Of a stretch of DNA of 64,000 nucleotides, positions 11,345-25,429 are shown in pieces. Each line of letters begins with the position of its first letter. The first letter of the stretch is position 1. Origin of the DNA: Phascolarctos cinereus (taxonomy: Eukaryota > Chordata > Mammalia > Diprotodontia > Phascolarctidae); the NCBI RefSeq assembly GCF_002099425.1, contig NW_018344271.1, positions 976,501 to 1,040,500 on the forward strand, written 5' to 3'. Both the position numbers and the translations under genes were made by a program. The notes beneath the pieces were generated by a model. The model saw only the letters and a program-made list of their open reading frames with translations, made no database searches and had not been told where the DNA came from.

Positions 11345-11945
11345 TGCATCAGGGGATGAGAAGTGCTGGAGAGACAAAGGAAGACAAGGGCCCTGCCCTC
11401 AAGGAGCTTACCATGGACAAACAAATGTGTACAGACAAGCTCTAGGCAGGACAAACAGGAGATCCGCAGCAAAGAGAAGGCCCAGTATTAGGAGAGGCCA
11501 GGGAAGGCTTCCTGAACGAGGGGGATCTTAGGTGGGACTTAGAGGAAGCCTGGTGGAAGAGGGAGGGTGTTCCAGGCAGGGGACAGTCAGGGAGAATGCA
11601 GGAGCCGAGACGTGGAGGGGTTTGGGGTCACCGGATGGAAGTGCATGGCTGAGGGGACACGAGGAGGGGGCTGGGTTAGGAAGGGCTCAGGACGCCAAAC
11701 AGAGCACTGTGTATTTGCTCCTGGAGGCCACAGGGAGCCCCTGGAGTTTACGGAGGAGGGGAGTGGCATGATCAGACTTGTGCTTCAGGAAAATCCCTTT
11801 GGAGGATGGACTGGAGGGGGAGAGACCAAGGCAGGCAGACCCCCAGCAGCCACTGCAGTAGTCCAGGCCTGAGGGATGAGGGTCTGCACCAGGGGATGGC
11901 AGCATGGGAGGAGAGCAGGAAGCGTATGGGAGAGTTTTACAAGTC
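11345..11945 (-). mobile_element. L2 LINE 3' region, antisense
   Basis: Antisense L2 phrases in order: 'ctgccctcaaggagcttacc', 'gaaggcttcctgaacga', 'ttccaggcaggggacagtca', 'cctggaggccacaggga' and 'agtagtccaggcctgaggga'. Open frames on both strands are by-products of its G+C-rich composition. Confidence 0.75.
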
Positions 11946-12117
11946 AACAAAAGACAAAGAGCAAAAAAGGATGTAGAAGCACAAAAGACATTTTCTTAAA
12001 ATTCACGTATGCATTCAAAACAACAACAGTGAAAGACAGTGAGCCAGGAGGCAGCTGGGCCCAGAGAAAGGGCCATCCCCCACTGGACCTGGAAGGACAA
12101 GGAAACAGGTCTTATGG

Positions 12118-12236
12118 AAAGAGCAAGAGGCTAAGGAGGGAAGGAAGGAGGGATGGAGGGAGAGAGGAGGAGGGAGGGAGGGAGGGAGAGAAAGAAGGAG
12201 GAGGAAGGGAGGAGAGAGGGAAAAAGAGAGGAGCAG
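12118..12236 (+). repeat. Polypurine (GGAG/GGAA)n tract
   Basis: About 115 bp of almost pure purine on the plus strand, within the intron downstream of unit A's KRAB-B exon. Such tracts can form triplex DNA; that is inference. Confidence 0.9.
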
Positions 12237-12365
12237 ACACCTACTAGGAGCCCGCCACCCACTCGCCAGCCTGGGCTGCTCTGAGGAGAGCCCCCTGGAC
12301 CCACTGACAGACTGACCGCCTTGACTGGGACTCCAGGGGCTCGCGCCTCTGCTGGTCTAACTCAC

Positions 12366-12461
12366 CTGCACAAAGGCCTTTCCGGACTTTTCCTTCTACC
12401 CTCCACGGTCCTTCTCCTCGCTCCAGCTGACCAATCACATCTGGGCTGGACGCTGCCAGGC
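12366..12461 (-). CDS. Unit A KRAB-B exon (KRAB zinc-finger protein, partial gene)
   Basis: The 96-nt exon is bounded by acceptor '...gagcag' and donor 'gtgag' on the minus strand. It encodes 'GLAASSPDVIGQLERGEGPW', the KRAB-B box core that follows KRAB-A in many KRAB zinc-finger proteins, where it strengthens binding to TRIM28. Entry and exit phases (two bases to finish a codon, one left over) equal those in units B and C. It lies 281 bp downstream of the unit A KRAB-A exon. The last third ('RVEGKVRKGLCAGE') is unlike units B and C ('..GGGLGIHPPG' type), so unit A is the most diverged of the three. No finger exon follows in the 12.3 kb left to the window edge. Confidence 0.88.
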
Positions 12462-12602
12462 CTGCTCAGTGGAAACAAGCATGTGCTGGGGGCAGGGAGC
12501 AGTAGAGCAGTCAGCCCCAGCCCTTTCCGAAATGGCCCAGGGGTCTCAGGGCTTCCAAGGGCCCTCAGCACGTGCTCTCAGGAGGCCGTCCGCTCCCTGC
12601 TA

Positions 12603-12893
<291 letters not shown>

Positions 12894-13160
12894 TCAGCGG
12901 CAGCTCTGATCCTCCGGGAGACCAGAGCCTCCTTTGCCCTGTGGGGGCGGGCGCCCCTGCCCGGCCCCTACGGGCCATTCTTCTCATCTGCACAGCCGTC
13001 CCTGCCCTGCCTTAACACTGACTGAGCCGGGCCCTGCACTGGGGCTGGGGCGTCAGAGACGACACCAGGAGACCACCTGTCCTCGAGGAGCCCCACTGTG
13101 CCCTGTGTGTGCATGCAAACACATGCAGGGCCAAGCACAGTAGCTTCAGGAGAGGCAACA

Positions 13161-13210
13161 CCAGGAGCAGTGTGTGCGTGTGTGCGTGTGTGTGTGTGTG
13201 TGTGCGTGTA
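13161..13210. repeat. (TG)n microsatellite
   Basis: 'gtgtgtgcgtgtgtgcgtgt' followed by pure TG, about 50 bp, in the intron between unit A's start exon and its KRAB-A exon. Confidence 0.92.
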
Positions 13211-13325
13211 GAAACAGGAAGAGGCTCATCTAGGGGTGTCTGAGCTAAGCCCTGAGGGAAACACAGGGCCACGAGGCAGAGGCGAGGAAGGGATGTACTC
13301 TGGGTACTGGGGCTTCTTGGCATAC

Positions 13326-13379
13326 CTCCCTGCGCAGCCAGCTCAGTACTGAGCCTGGGCTGGAGAAGAGAGGGGGCAT
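13326..13379 (-). CDS. Unit A coding start exon
   Basis: An ATG opens an 18-codon segment beginning 'MPPLFSSPGSVLSWLRRE' and ending at donor 'gtatgc' in phase 0, which joins directly to the KRAB-A exon. The start was chosen because units B and C have corresponding segments beginning 'MPSLFLA' and 'MPTLFLA', also phase 0. Here the segment sits about 1 kb downstream of the CpG-island promoter rather than within it, so an upstream non-coding exon is needed. A likely acceptor ('tgccccag') lies four bases before the ATG, at 13384-13385. Initiation is not proven. Confidence 0.62.
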
Positions 13380-13559
13380 CTCCCTGGGGCACTTGGGTTC
13401 AAATGCTCCCAGCCTCAGCCTCCTCCTCTGAGGCTCCACAGGGGGCTTCTCACCTGGGGGGACCCGGGAGCCATTCCCTCCTCTTCCTCCTCCTTCTCCT
13501 CCAGGGTGCCAGGAGAGGGCCAGGGTGCGCAGCTTGGGCTGAGGCTGGATGGAGACCGC

Positions 13560-14100
13560 AGGCTGTGCATTCACTCCTTCCTTCATTCATTTCTTCATTC
13601 TGCAGCAGGCCTGGGAGACACAAAAGAAGACCAGCCTACCCTTAACCAGTCAATCAACAAACGTGTTGGTAGTGTCTGGCAGCCCAGGTGGAGTGGGTAC
13701 CTCCACATACCGGGAGAGCCTGCCTGGTATTTGGGGCCCAGAGCCCCCCCAGCTCCCTGCATCTTCTGCACGGAGGGGGTAGCCCCCTGTACCTCTTCTG
13801 CATCGCCAGTGCTGGCACACAGTAGGCGCTCAATCAGTGCTGACCAGCTGGTGTGCAGAAGCTGGCTCAGAGGGGCTGCCCCAGAGCTGGTGGAGGGACT
13901 TTATCCACCAGGACGTCTCTAAGCTGAGCCCAGAAGGAAGAGGAGGCTTTAGGATGGGGGTGCTGGGGAGGGGGGGGCCTGCAGCAGCCCCGCCTTCGGG
14001 ACAGAGGGGAGATGCTGCGACCTGCCTGCGGAGCCTTGAATGCCTAGCTAGGGGAGGTGGAGGCTAAGGCACTGGGGAGCCACAGGGAGCACGTGAGCAG
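13560..14100 (-). mobile_element. L2/MIR-like fragments, antisense
   Basis: 'ggcacacagtaggcgctcaa' and later 'ggagccacagggagcacgtg' are phrases of old L2/MIR copies, mixed with G+C-rich unique sequence. Low resolution. Confidence 0.4.
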
Positions 14101-14720
14101 GGCAGTGACCACCTCCATGGGGCGGGGGGCGGGACAAATTGACCATCCCCTGGAGGAGGCGCCACTGATTGGCTACCAGGCCACGCCCCTGGGGACTGAC
14201 CAATGGGCGCGCCCGCTGGCGGAGGGGGCGGGCCCAGGGCAGATCACGCACGCGCGGCTCTACCTTCACCTGCGCCTCCCTCCCTCCCCGGAAGCTGCTG
14301 AGGCAGGCCCGCCGCGGCTCGGCTCCCCTCCGCCCGGCCCAGAGCCCCGGCCCTGACCCCTCACTCACCCGGGTCCCGGGACGCGGGACTCGGTCCCGGG
14401 GGCGGCGGCTGCAGCAGAGCCCAGGAGGCCACAGTCACCAAAGACTCGCCGCCGGAAGCGGAAGTAATGTGTGTTCGAGGCTCACCCACCCTCACAAGAT
14501 GAGGCGTTAGCTGCGCAAGATCTTATGGGAAATGTAGTTCGGGCAGTGAGGCGAGCCGCTTGGAGTAGGCGAAGAGGAGGGGGCGGTTGGGGGTGGAGCG
14601 AGGACTCCGCGCAGGCGCGAGCGACCAGGGATGGGGGCGCCTGCCGAGGCTTTTTAGCTGGGCGCAGCGAAGCGGGGCGGGTCCCCGAGTCCTGCTTCCG
14701 TCCTTTGTCCCTAGGGCACG
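14100..14720 (-). promoter_or_regulatory. CpG-island promoter of unit A
   Basis: Dense CpG with ETS-type sites 'gccggaagcggaagtaa' at 14451-14467 and a ZNF143/THAP11-like element 'ttatgggaaatgtagttc' (14523-14540; minus-strand core ACTACATTTCCCA). A good donor ('cccgg|gtgagt', exon end 14369) on the minus strand suggests a non-coding first exon near 14370-14460. The motif set recurs at units B and C. Confidence 0.75.
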
Positions 14721-14729
14721 TCTCCCACG

Positions 14730-15475
14730 AAGTGAGGGAGGTTTCCTGCTCCCTTCAGAGCATGATAAAGCCCCTGTTGTATGTGCCTCCCCACGAAGCT
14801 CATTGGGCAAGGATGTCGCGTTCAACATTGTAAGAGCTAACAGTGCTTCCAGGTGGCCCAGAGATGGGTGTTCAGCCTGGTCGGCTTCATTTCCCTTAAT
14901 CTTCCGTAGCCCCTCCAGAGTGGCATGGGGCAGGGAAGGGATGAAGGCCATTTTGCATGCCTCTGTTTCCTGGGTAACTGGCCAAAAAAGCAGCATTCTG
15001 CCCGCAGCCCGGCGCTGGTGCCGCCCCTTAGGAGGCTGGCGAGCCTCGGCACTCGTCTAATATTGTGCAGGGCGGCCGTCCCCATGCCGCGGGATTGGAA
15101 ACACGCGCTCATCGGACGCCCGGTGTGGGCTGGCTGCCGCACCAAGCGCTTGACAAATAGCATCTCCTGGATCCTCACAGTAACCCTAAAAAGGCACGGG
15201 CCGTCCAGGGCGTGGACCGTCCCTGCCCCACCGTGGTTTGCATCGTGAGCCCGGCCTGGGTTCAGCTGGAGATGCTTCGGAGGCTACTGGGCTTAGCTGC
15301 CTCTCTGTCTGACTTTCTAGGCACGTTTGTAGGCCTTGGGGTGACCCCTAGAGATTTCCCAGGAGGTGCTGTTTGTAGGTTTTCGACTAATCTGGTGGGT
15401 CCTCGGCTACGTTAGCTTTGCTTTTGAAAAGTGTTTGCTGCCTGGGGGGTTTCTGCGCACCCTCAACCTTCTTGT
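14730..15475. other. No gene recognised
   Basis: Upstream of the unit A promoter. Contains a weak antisense MIR trace near 15140-15200 and otherwise no identifiable element. Divergent (plus-strand) transcription from the CpG island is possible but has no coding support. Confidence 0.35.
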
Positions 15476-15477
15476 TA

Positions 15478-15640
15478 AGATTGGTTTGCTTGAAACTGCA
15501 CATGTATAAGCTGTGTCAAATGTTTTGCCTACTCAATGAGAGGGGAAGGGGAGAGAGGGAGAGGGAGAGAATTTGGAGCTCGAAACTTGAAAAAAAAGGA
15601 TGTTAATGTTGTTTCTGTAAGATGGGGGGGGTATTAAATC
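15478..15640 (+). mobile_element. L1 3' UTR terminus
   Basis: 'cacatgtataagctgtgtca', 'ctactcaatgagaggggaag' and 'gagaatttggagctcgaaac' reproduce the end of the marsupial L1 3' UTR also seen at 10140-10250 and 23030-23120. Confidence 0.65.
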
Positions 15641-15649
15641 AGATTGTTT

Positions 15650-15970
15650 TGCTCCAGTTAAACTGCAGCCAGTTGGCACTTACTAAACATTCGGAAATGC
15701 ATAGACGGCCCAGAAGTTCCAGGCATGAGGGGACGGCTACAAGACCACCCTTCGGCCATTATGCACGTTGCTATGGGGCATACTTAGTTTTCCACAGATG
15801 TGTGTAAAAGGGTCCCTGATTCCCACGAAACATCCAAGGGAACACGCAATAATACAGGTAAAGGTCAGTCTTTATTTTACAGAAAATAACAAAGACAGCA
15901 AAATACTCACAGGAATCCATAGGGAGAGACAGCACGTGAAGTGCTCACTAGGCATTAGGCAGCTGAGTGG
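15650..15970. other. No gene recognised
   Basis: No clear repeat or coding signature. A minus-strand AATAAA lies near 15875 but has no associated exon. Confidence 0.35.
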
Positions 15971-15974
15971 GTGG

Positions 15975-16330
15975 CGGGGGATGGGGCTGTGCACAGTGCA
16001 CAGAACTCTGGGCCTGGAGTCAGAAAGACATGAATTCAAATCCAGCCTCAAGCACTTACTAGCTGTTTGACCCTGGGCAAGTCCCTGAACCTCTGATTGC
16101 CTCAGTTTCCTCAACTGTAAGACGAGGATAATAATAGTACCTCCCTCCCAGGGTTACTCTGTCGAATGAGATGGTATCTGTAAAGCAGGTAGCATAGCGT
16201 TGGGCACATAGCACATGCAATGTTTGCTTCCTTCCTTCACTGTAGGATCACAGAAATAGAGGGGACTTTAAAGGTCATCTAGTCTAACACCCTTATTTAC
16301 GGATGAGGAGGCTGAGGCCCAGAGAGGGAG
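15975..16330 (+). mobile_element. CORE SINE (MIR/Mar type) with adjoining relic
   Basis: CORE phrases 'gaattcaaatccagcctcaa', 'ctagctgtttgaccctgggc' and 'ctcagtttcctcaactgtaa' run to about 16240. A second old element follows ('aggtcatctagtctaacacc', 'gaggaggctgaggcccagag'). Confidence 0.7.
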
Positions 16331-16339
16331 ATATAGGTA

Positions 16340-17200
16340 GATAGATCGATCGATAGAAAACCTTTGTATAGTAAGTGGCAGAGTTTTAATTTGAACTGAG
16401 ATCCTAAAATTAAAATTAAAAATTCAGTGCTCCAAATCCATCAGTCATTTCACTGCCCCAGGTGGCCCTGCCTCAAAAGGGACTTGAGGTCACCAACAAG
16501 GCAACATGTTGACACTCCAGGGAAATCCTTCTCTCACTTGGGGCCCCTTCCACCTCCACCCCCACCCCCAAAGCTTATAGTGCCATCCTTCTCTTTGGAG
16601 TCCTCCTACCAGATAAAAACACTTTGGGGCTTAGGAGCTAACTCACCATCAGATCAGTAACAGCTGAAGGTTAAGTACAATTTTCCTGTTTCCTTTAAGA
16701 TGTAGCTTTAGTTCCTTACTGCTTCTCCAGCTAGGATTGGGGGTGGGGTGGAACACGGAAAAGCCTGTTTTTTTTCTCTTAAGAGTCACACTGTTAAGGA
16801 CTCTCCATTCCCTAGAATGCTACATCACAAAACTATTAAATGTGGAATTACTTACAAGGCATCACCCAAGGTTAGTGATGCCCAATAAATTTCCCTTCTC
16901 TAGGATCATGGTGTGGGGGAAGTGAAGATTCCCTTCCTCTACCCATGACGTTGGGATCCAGAAATGTTCTACATGGACACTCCTCTTGGGTAATGCGGGT
17001 AAAGGCAATTGGCATGAAATAAAAGATTTATGCTTTCAGAAGGAATCCTGCTCGTGTTTCTACTGTGCATACAGAAATGTTCTTTGGTGTTTATGTTCAC
17101 GATATATATATTTTTTAAATCAGGCATTTCTTGCCTATTAATATGATCTTCCAGGTTTGAGGGGTAGTGCCTGGAAAATGGACACACTGTTGAGTCCATG
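16340..17200. other. No gene recognised
   Basis: Moderately AT-rich sequence without coding exons or firm repeat identity. Confidence 0.35.
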
Positions 17201-19000
17201 GGCATCCTCTTCTAAATTCATAGTTGGTCTGTTTGTGAAATGGGGCCTTGGCACACATCAAGAACCTTCAGTAGCCTTAGACACAGGAGGCTATTGTCTG
17301 GACGGGCAGACTATATTAGTTTCTCATCATTAAAGAATGAAACACTGAGTCATCATTGTAGGTAGCTTCTATCTTGTGATGGGTCACTTGTCTCACAGAT
17401 ACTAACAACTGTACTGAGAATGGGCTTGGCAGAAGCTACCATTATCTTGGCCTGGGCTGGAGCTTAGATAGCTGGGATGGGGTAGGGTGCAAAGCTTCCC
17501 AGTAAAGTTACTGGCAAAAGTTACAGAGGGGTAAAAAGCCTGTTGAAATAGGTTATAAGCACTCCATCTACTTGAAAGGAAATACCAATAATACTTAACA
17601 AATATTTCTTCAACTTAGGAAGGGAGTTTTTCAAACTGTGGACTGCACTAGTAATTTCAGGATTAAGAAAACAATGGAGTCGATCCCACACTGGAAGCTG
17701 ACCCATCCCAGCTTTATTAGTCCTTGAAGCATGCAGGGGACTGTAGCAGTCACACAAGGCACTGCCCAAAAAAAGACCATACAAAACACAAGGTGGTGTC
17801 TGTTTGTTTCCAAATAGCCCTCTCTAGAAGGAACATTAAAACACTGGTTTAACTGCTTATTCTGTTTTTGGTCTGCATTTGTGATCTGATGAGTGTGTGG
17901 GGACCTCCCACCAAAGATGCAGGCCTGCAACACTTCTGCCATGTACAGTTTTAAACAGCTGTTTGGGGTGCCGGAAAGCGGCTCACTGGCTGTTACGGTG
18001 CAGATATTAGTGTGTGCCAGAGCACAACCAGAGCCCAGCTCTCCCTGACAACAAGGCTAAACTTCTAATTGCATTATGTATGCTATGCTGACTCTCACCG
18101 GTTTATTATCCTAGCTTTCTTCTATTTGATGAATTTGCATGCATACTGCCTTGCTTGCCTCTGGCTTAAGAAGCAATTCAAAATCCCCTCTCGATCAAAG
18201 TCCATCTTTTTTTTATTTGTGGCTAAACTCAACTTTTTGGATGTTACATTGAGATGCAAACCAATTTTCTTTGTTTTTCAGAATACTCAAATTTGCTCTC
18301 TTCATTTCCTGTGAACAAGATATAGTTGTGTGTGTTAGAGTGTTTTTCCTCAGTTTCCTGTTTAAAAGATTTGTCTAATGGTGAAATTCTGAAGCTTAAT
18401 TGAGACATTTCTCAGGGAGTCATACTTAGTTTAACTTACTTGGCAATCTATGATTTCTATTTATACCTTGCCTTCTATTTTCAGGATGTCTGGGTAATTT
18501 TCACTATGATTTCCTAAAATATCAAACTTTTATTTCATTTTTTTCTGGAAGACCTATAACTCAGATGATCATTATACATTCTATTGTCAAGACATCTTAT
18601 TGTATAGAGAAGTCAGCATTCTTTCAATTTTACTGTCTTTTGATTTTGTTCTGAAAAGAATTTTTAAGGTGTTTTGTTGTCTTTTTTTCCAGAGAGACTT
18701 TCAGAGTTCTCTGGAGAGATTCCCCATGTTTTCCAAATTATCCGTTGCCTTTCTGATTCTTTTAATCAATACTTATGGCATCTGCCCAAATTTTCATCCT
18801 TCCTTAATTCTATTATTTTTCCGAGACATTCTAGTGGTCTTGCAATAAGAAATTTTACAGGGACTTCATCTATAGGGTTTCCATTAAGTTTGTTTTCCCT
18901 GATTTTCACTAGTATTGTAGTTCTAGGGTAAAATCCTTTTCATGTTCATCACATTCTTAGAGCTACCCTCTTGAATATGTTTTTTTTTTTTTAATGTTCA
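17200..19000 (-). repeat. 3' flank of unit B, paralogous to 36.4-39.0 kb
   Basis: Shares diverged colinear phrases with the flank of unit C: 'gacacaggaggctattgtct' (17281) versus 'gacacaggtggctattatct' (36499); 'cacacaaggcactgcccaaa' (17753) versus 'cccacaaggcactggccaag' (37045); 'aaactcaactttttggatgt' (18224) versus 'aaactcaattttgcatacag' (37439). Parts of 18100-18600 read on the minus strand like a decayed L1 ORF1, so the shared block probably includes an L1 that predates the gene duplication. Confidence 0.6.
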
Positions 19001-19173
19001 GAAACTGCTGTGGAATAGCTGGAAATTTGTAATTCCTCAGTGTGAACTGATGTTGAATAAGGTGTTGACTCTGGAGGAAATCATATTCTCAATCATTATA
19101 TTTAAAAACTCTCTTTGTACTAAGACTTCAGAAGATTTAATGTTTTCAAAGGCATCTTTATTTATAAGGTTAC
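19000..19173 (-). pseudogene. Decayed C-terminal finger relics of unit B
   Basis: Downstream of the stop, the minus strand still shows finger-like traces such as 'HLIQHQF' with spacing close to the 84-nt repeat, but cysteines are lost and frames broken. The ancestral array was longer than the present one. Confidence 0.55.
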
Positions 19174-21435
<2,262 letters not shown>

Positions 21436-21439
21436 ATAA

Positions 21440-23125
21440 AAGTGATTCTAAAGATAGAACGAATGCAGTGCCATACCAATTAAACTACCAAAAAGTTATT
21501 TTATAGAGTTAGAAAAAATAATAATATTCACTTGGAATAACAAAAGGTCCTGAATATGAAGGGAACTAATGAAAAGAAATGCAGGGGAAGGTGGCCTAGC
21601 CATTCCAGATCTTAAACCATATTATAAAGCAATCATCAAAACTGCTTGGTACTGGTGGATCAGTGGAATAGGTTAAGTATGCAAGACATAGTAGTCAATA
21701 ACTATAGTAATCTATTATTTGATAAACCCAAAGGCCCTAGCTTTTAAGAACTCACTCTTTGACAAAAACTGCTGGAAAAACTGGAAGAGTATGGCAGAAC
21801 CTAGGCATAGATCAAAATCTCATACCATATACCAAAATAAAAGTCAGAATGGGTTCATGTTTTAGATATAAAGGCTGATACTGTAAGCAAACTGGGAGAG
21901 CAAGGAATAGCTTACCTATCAGATTTATAGGGAGCAGAAGAATTCATGACCAAACAGGAGATAGAGAACATTAAAAAAAGCAAAATGGATAACTTTGATT
22001 ACATTAAATTGAAAAGTTTTTGCACAAACAAAGCCAATGCAACCAACATTAGGAGAGAATAGAAAACTGGAAAAGAATTTTTACACCCAGTGTCTCCGAT
22101 AAGGGCCTCATTTCTAAAATATATAGAGAATTAAGCCAAATTTATAAGAATACAAGTCACTCCCCAATTGATAAATGGTCAAAGAATATGAACAGGCAGT
22201 TCTTAGATGAAGAAATTAAAGCCATCTATAGTCATATGAAAAAATGCTCTAAAGCACTATTGATTAGAGAAATGCAAATCAAAACAACTCTGAGGTACTA
22301 CATCACACCTATCAGATTGGCCAACATGACAAAACAGGAAAATGATAAATGTTAGAGAAGACGTGGGAACACTAATGCATTGTTGGTGGAGTCATGAAAT
22401 GATCCAACCATTTTGGAGAGCAATTTGGAACTATGTCGAAAGGGCTATAAAAATGTGCATACCCTTTGACCCAGCAATAGCACTTCCCACAGAGATCATA
22501 CAAATAGGAAAAGGATGCACATGTACAAAAATATTTATAGCCGCTCTTTTTGTGGTGACAAAGAATTGGAAATTGAGGGGATACCCATCAATTGGGGAAT
22601 GGCTGAACAAGTTGTGGTATATGAATGTAATGGAATACTACTGTGCTATATGAAATGATGAACAGGCAGACTTCAGAAAAGACTTGTATGGACTGATGCA
22701 GAATGAAGTGAGCAGAACCAGGAGAATGTTGTACATAGTAACAGCCACATTGTGTGATGACTAATATTGATAAACTTAACTCTTCTCAGCAATACAAGGA
22801 TCTAAGACCTCTCCGAGGCCTCATGACAGAAAATGCTATCCACATCCAGAGAAAGAACTATGGAGTTTGAATGCAGATCAAAGCATACTATTTGCTATCT
22901 TTTTTCTCTTCTGTTGAGTTTTGTTTCCTCTTCCTGGTAGTTCCTCTTATTGGTTCTAATTCTTACTTACAACACCACTAATATGAAAATATGTTTAATA
23001 GGAATGTATATGTAGAGCCTATATCAGACTACAAGCCATCTTGGGGAGGGAGGGGGAGAAAAATTTAAAACTCGAAAGCTTATGGAAGTGACTGCTGATA
23101 ATTTGAAATTAAATAAATAAAGGAA
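21440..23125 (+). mobile_element. L1 ORF2 3' half with 3' UTR
   Basis: About 1.7 kb of sense L1 from the ORF2 region after RT ('gcaggggaaggtggcctagc', 'ggatcagtggaataggtta') to the C-terminus ('GEWLNKLWYMNVMEYYCAI') and 3' UTR with an A-rich end. It lies in the intron between KRAB-B and finger exon of unit B, opposite to transcription. 5'-truncated and frame-broken. Confidence 0.88.
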
Positions 23126-23129
23126 CAAA

Positions 23130-24005
23130 TGCATAAAACAACTTTTTGTTTTGTTATCAGAACAGTACTCTATAAATATTAAGGCATTACATTATTATTA
23201 GTGCTGCCACCTACAGTTCACACAATTTTTCCTAGTGATTCTCACCCCAAACTTACTCCAGCCAGTTATTAGCCTACAAATGTGGGCTAAGTCGGTGACT
23301 TGTACCCGATAACACAAGAATCAATCAGGAGGTCAAAGCTGGCCTTCAGATTCCAAGTGCGTCATCCTGCCTCCTCAGAGATGGCACTGGCCACTGTGGT
23401 GTCAAGGCTGAGACAGGAAGAAAGTGAAGCCAGGGCAGGGCTGATAGTCGGGAGAGTGTTGAGGAAGGGCAGGACCGGAAGTCATCGTGAGGATGAAGAA
23501 GAGCTTTAAGGGAAAGGAGGCAGAGAGAGAGGCTTGGTGTGGGACATACATCTCAGTTCTTAATCACCGAAATGAAACTCTTGTGAGACCAAGGGTGGGG
23601 CCACCATGGTGTGTAGCGGAGGGTGTATGCAGGTTCTGGGGGTTAAGGAAGTTGGTGAACCAAAGAGGCAGAGGTGTTTGAGAGAATGTGAACAGGTACG
23701 TTCGAGTTCCCAAGGTAAGATCATAAGTTGAGGTGAAGATGGTGAGCCGCGTCCAGAACTCCTGGAGCAAGCCGAGGGAGCAAGCTGGGCACTGGTACAG
23801 AGAAAAGCCAAGATGCTAACTGGAAAGCCCAACGAGATGAAGGAGGAGGACAGAGGGAGAGCTCTCAGGTGCCCCAGCAGCGCCCACAGCCAGGCTTCCA
23901 TGGATACGCTCCATTCCTACGGATAACTGACTGCCGCGCCACCACCAGTGACTGGCAAGAGACAAGGATGATCCATGATGGTGAGGATAGGAGAAGACAG
24001 GCACA
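23130..24005 (-). other. No gene; possible old L2 antisense sequence
   Basis: G+A-rich text such as 'gttaaggaagttggtgaacc' and 'gaggtgaagatggtgagccg' resembles antisense L2 upstream of its 3' end, but no diagnostic anchor was found. Confidence 0.3.
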
Positions 24006-24014
24006 CGGATGCCC

Positions 24015-24690
24015 TCTTGGTGCAACTGCTCTGAAAAATCATTTGGATTTGTGTGAAAGTCATGAAGCTGCGCACACCCTGTGACTCAGGAAGACCACAG
24101 GTCCCAGACTAACACAAACCACAAACCATCCATGCCTGCCCCCCTTGGGGGATCATTTGTGTTCTCCCCAAAAGCAGTCCAGCAAAATGCGGGCTCTTCC
24201 CCCTTTTCTCCTCACAGTCTGGGGATACCAGTAGAGCCCTCTGGCTGTCTACCTGTCTGCCATCCCTGACCGTCTCCTTTTCCTGGCACATGTTTTCCCG
24301 AGGACATTTTTTACTCCTGTTCTTCCACACACCTTCTTTGACAGGCTGCAGCCAGTTCACCCCCACCTTGGGCCTCTGCATCGTTCCTGGGTGATCCTGA
24401 GTTCCCATCCCTGAAGAGGGATGTGTCCCATATAATACCATTAGCCAAACAATACTAGTAGAATTATATTCCAAATACGAAGAACCTCATACATACAAAA
24501 AATGTTCAGAGTTTGTTACAGCAAGTTCCTGGAAGGAAAGGAGATGCCATTGAATGAGGGACAACTTAACAAACTGGTCTAAGAACGTAATCAAATATGA
24601 TTATGCCACAAGGAACAACAAATGTGAAGACCGGAGAAATGTGGGAAGATCTGTAGGAAATAACCAAGGGACAGAACAGGGAAGACAATT
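24015..24690 (+). mobile_element. L1 ORF2 C-terminal fragments
   Basis: Two pieces (about 24015-24095 and 24440-24690) match the L1 ORF2 C-terminus poorly but colinearly ('catgaagctgcgcacaccct'; 'gccattgaatgagggacaac'). The sequence between them is not L1-like. Confidence 0.45.
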
Positions 24691-24699
24691 TTCCTGGTG

Positions 24700-25405
24700 A
24701 CCAGAACTTCTCTCTTCACCCCAAGCCAACACGGCCCTCCACCTTGCCCTCAGAGCTTAGGACCTCTTCTCAGCTTACTGAGAAGATAAAGGCCATCCAC
24801 AGTGAGCCCCCCTTCTCCCCTTCCATCTCACCCCTCCCACTGGCTCCCCCTTTATGCCCATCTCCGACATAGAGGTGCCCTCCTCTCCTGATCCGGCCCC
24901 CTCTTCTCCCCTTCCATCTCACCCCACCCAACTCCAGCGGCTTCCTATGGCATCCACTATCAAATACAAGGTCTTCTGTTTTGCTTTTAAAGCCCCACAA
25001 CCTGACTCTACTCTCCCTTTCCGGCCTGACACCATATGCTTTCCCTCCTCCACTGCAATCTCCCAAATGGGCCTTCTCTCTGTCCTTCACCCATAACGCT
25101 CCATCTCTCATCTCCACGCTTTTGCACCTCTCCCTCAGGCCTGGAATACGCTCCCTTTTTTCCTTTAAGGCACAGATCTAGTACCACCTTCTGCAAGAAC
25201 CTTTTCCTGATTCCCCCCAACACTCTCAATGACCTTGTATTTAATTCCCTTGTGATTATTTGTATTCACTTTCTTTTTTACACTCCTGTATTTCTTACAG
25301 AGTCCTTTTGAGCAGGGATGGTTTTATTCTCTGGACCTGTATCCTCTGCACCTAGTTCAGGTCCTGGCACACAGTAGGTGCTTCATAAATACTCCTTGTC
25401 TGCTT
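24700..25405 (+). mobile_element. L2 LINE 3' end
   Basis: Sense L2 in order: 'ctccagcggcttcctatggc', 'atcaaatacaaggtcttctg', 'cttttgcacctctccctcag', 'gtcctggcacacagtaggtg' and 'cttcataaatactcctt'. The 3' terminus is complete; no intact ORF remains. Confidence 0.85.
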
Positions 25406-25429
25406 GATGGTTACCTTACAAATATGTCC

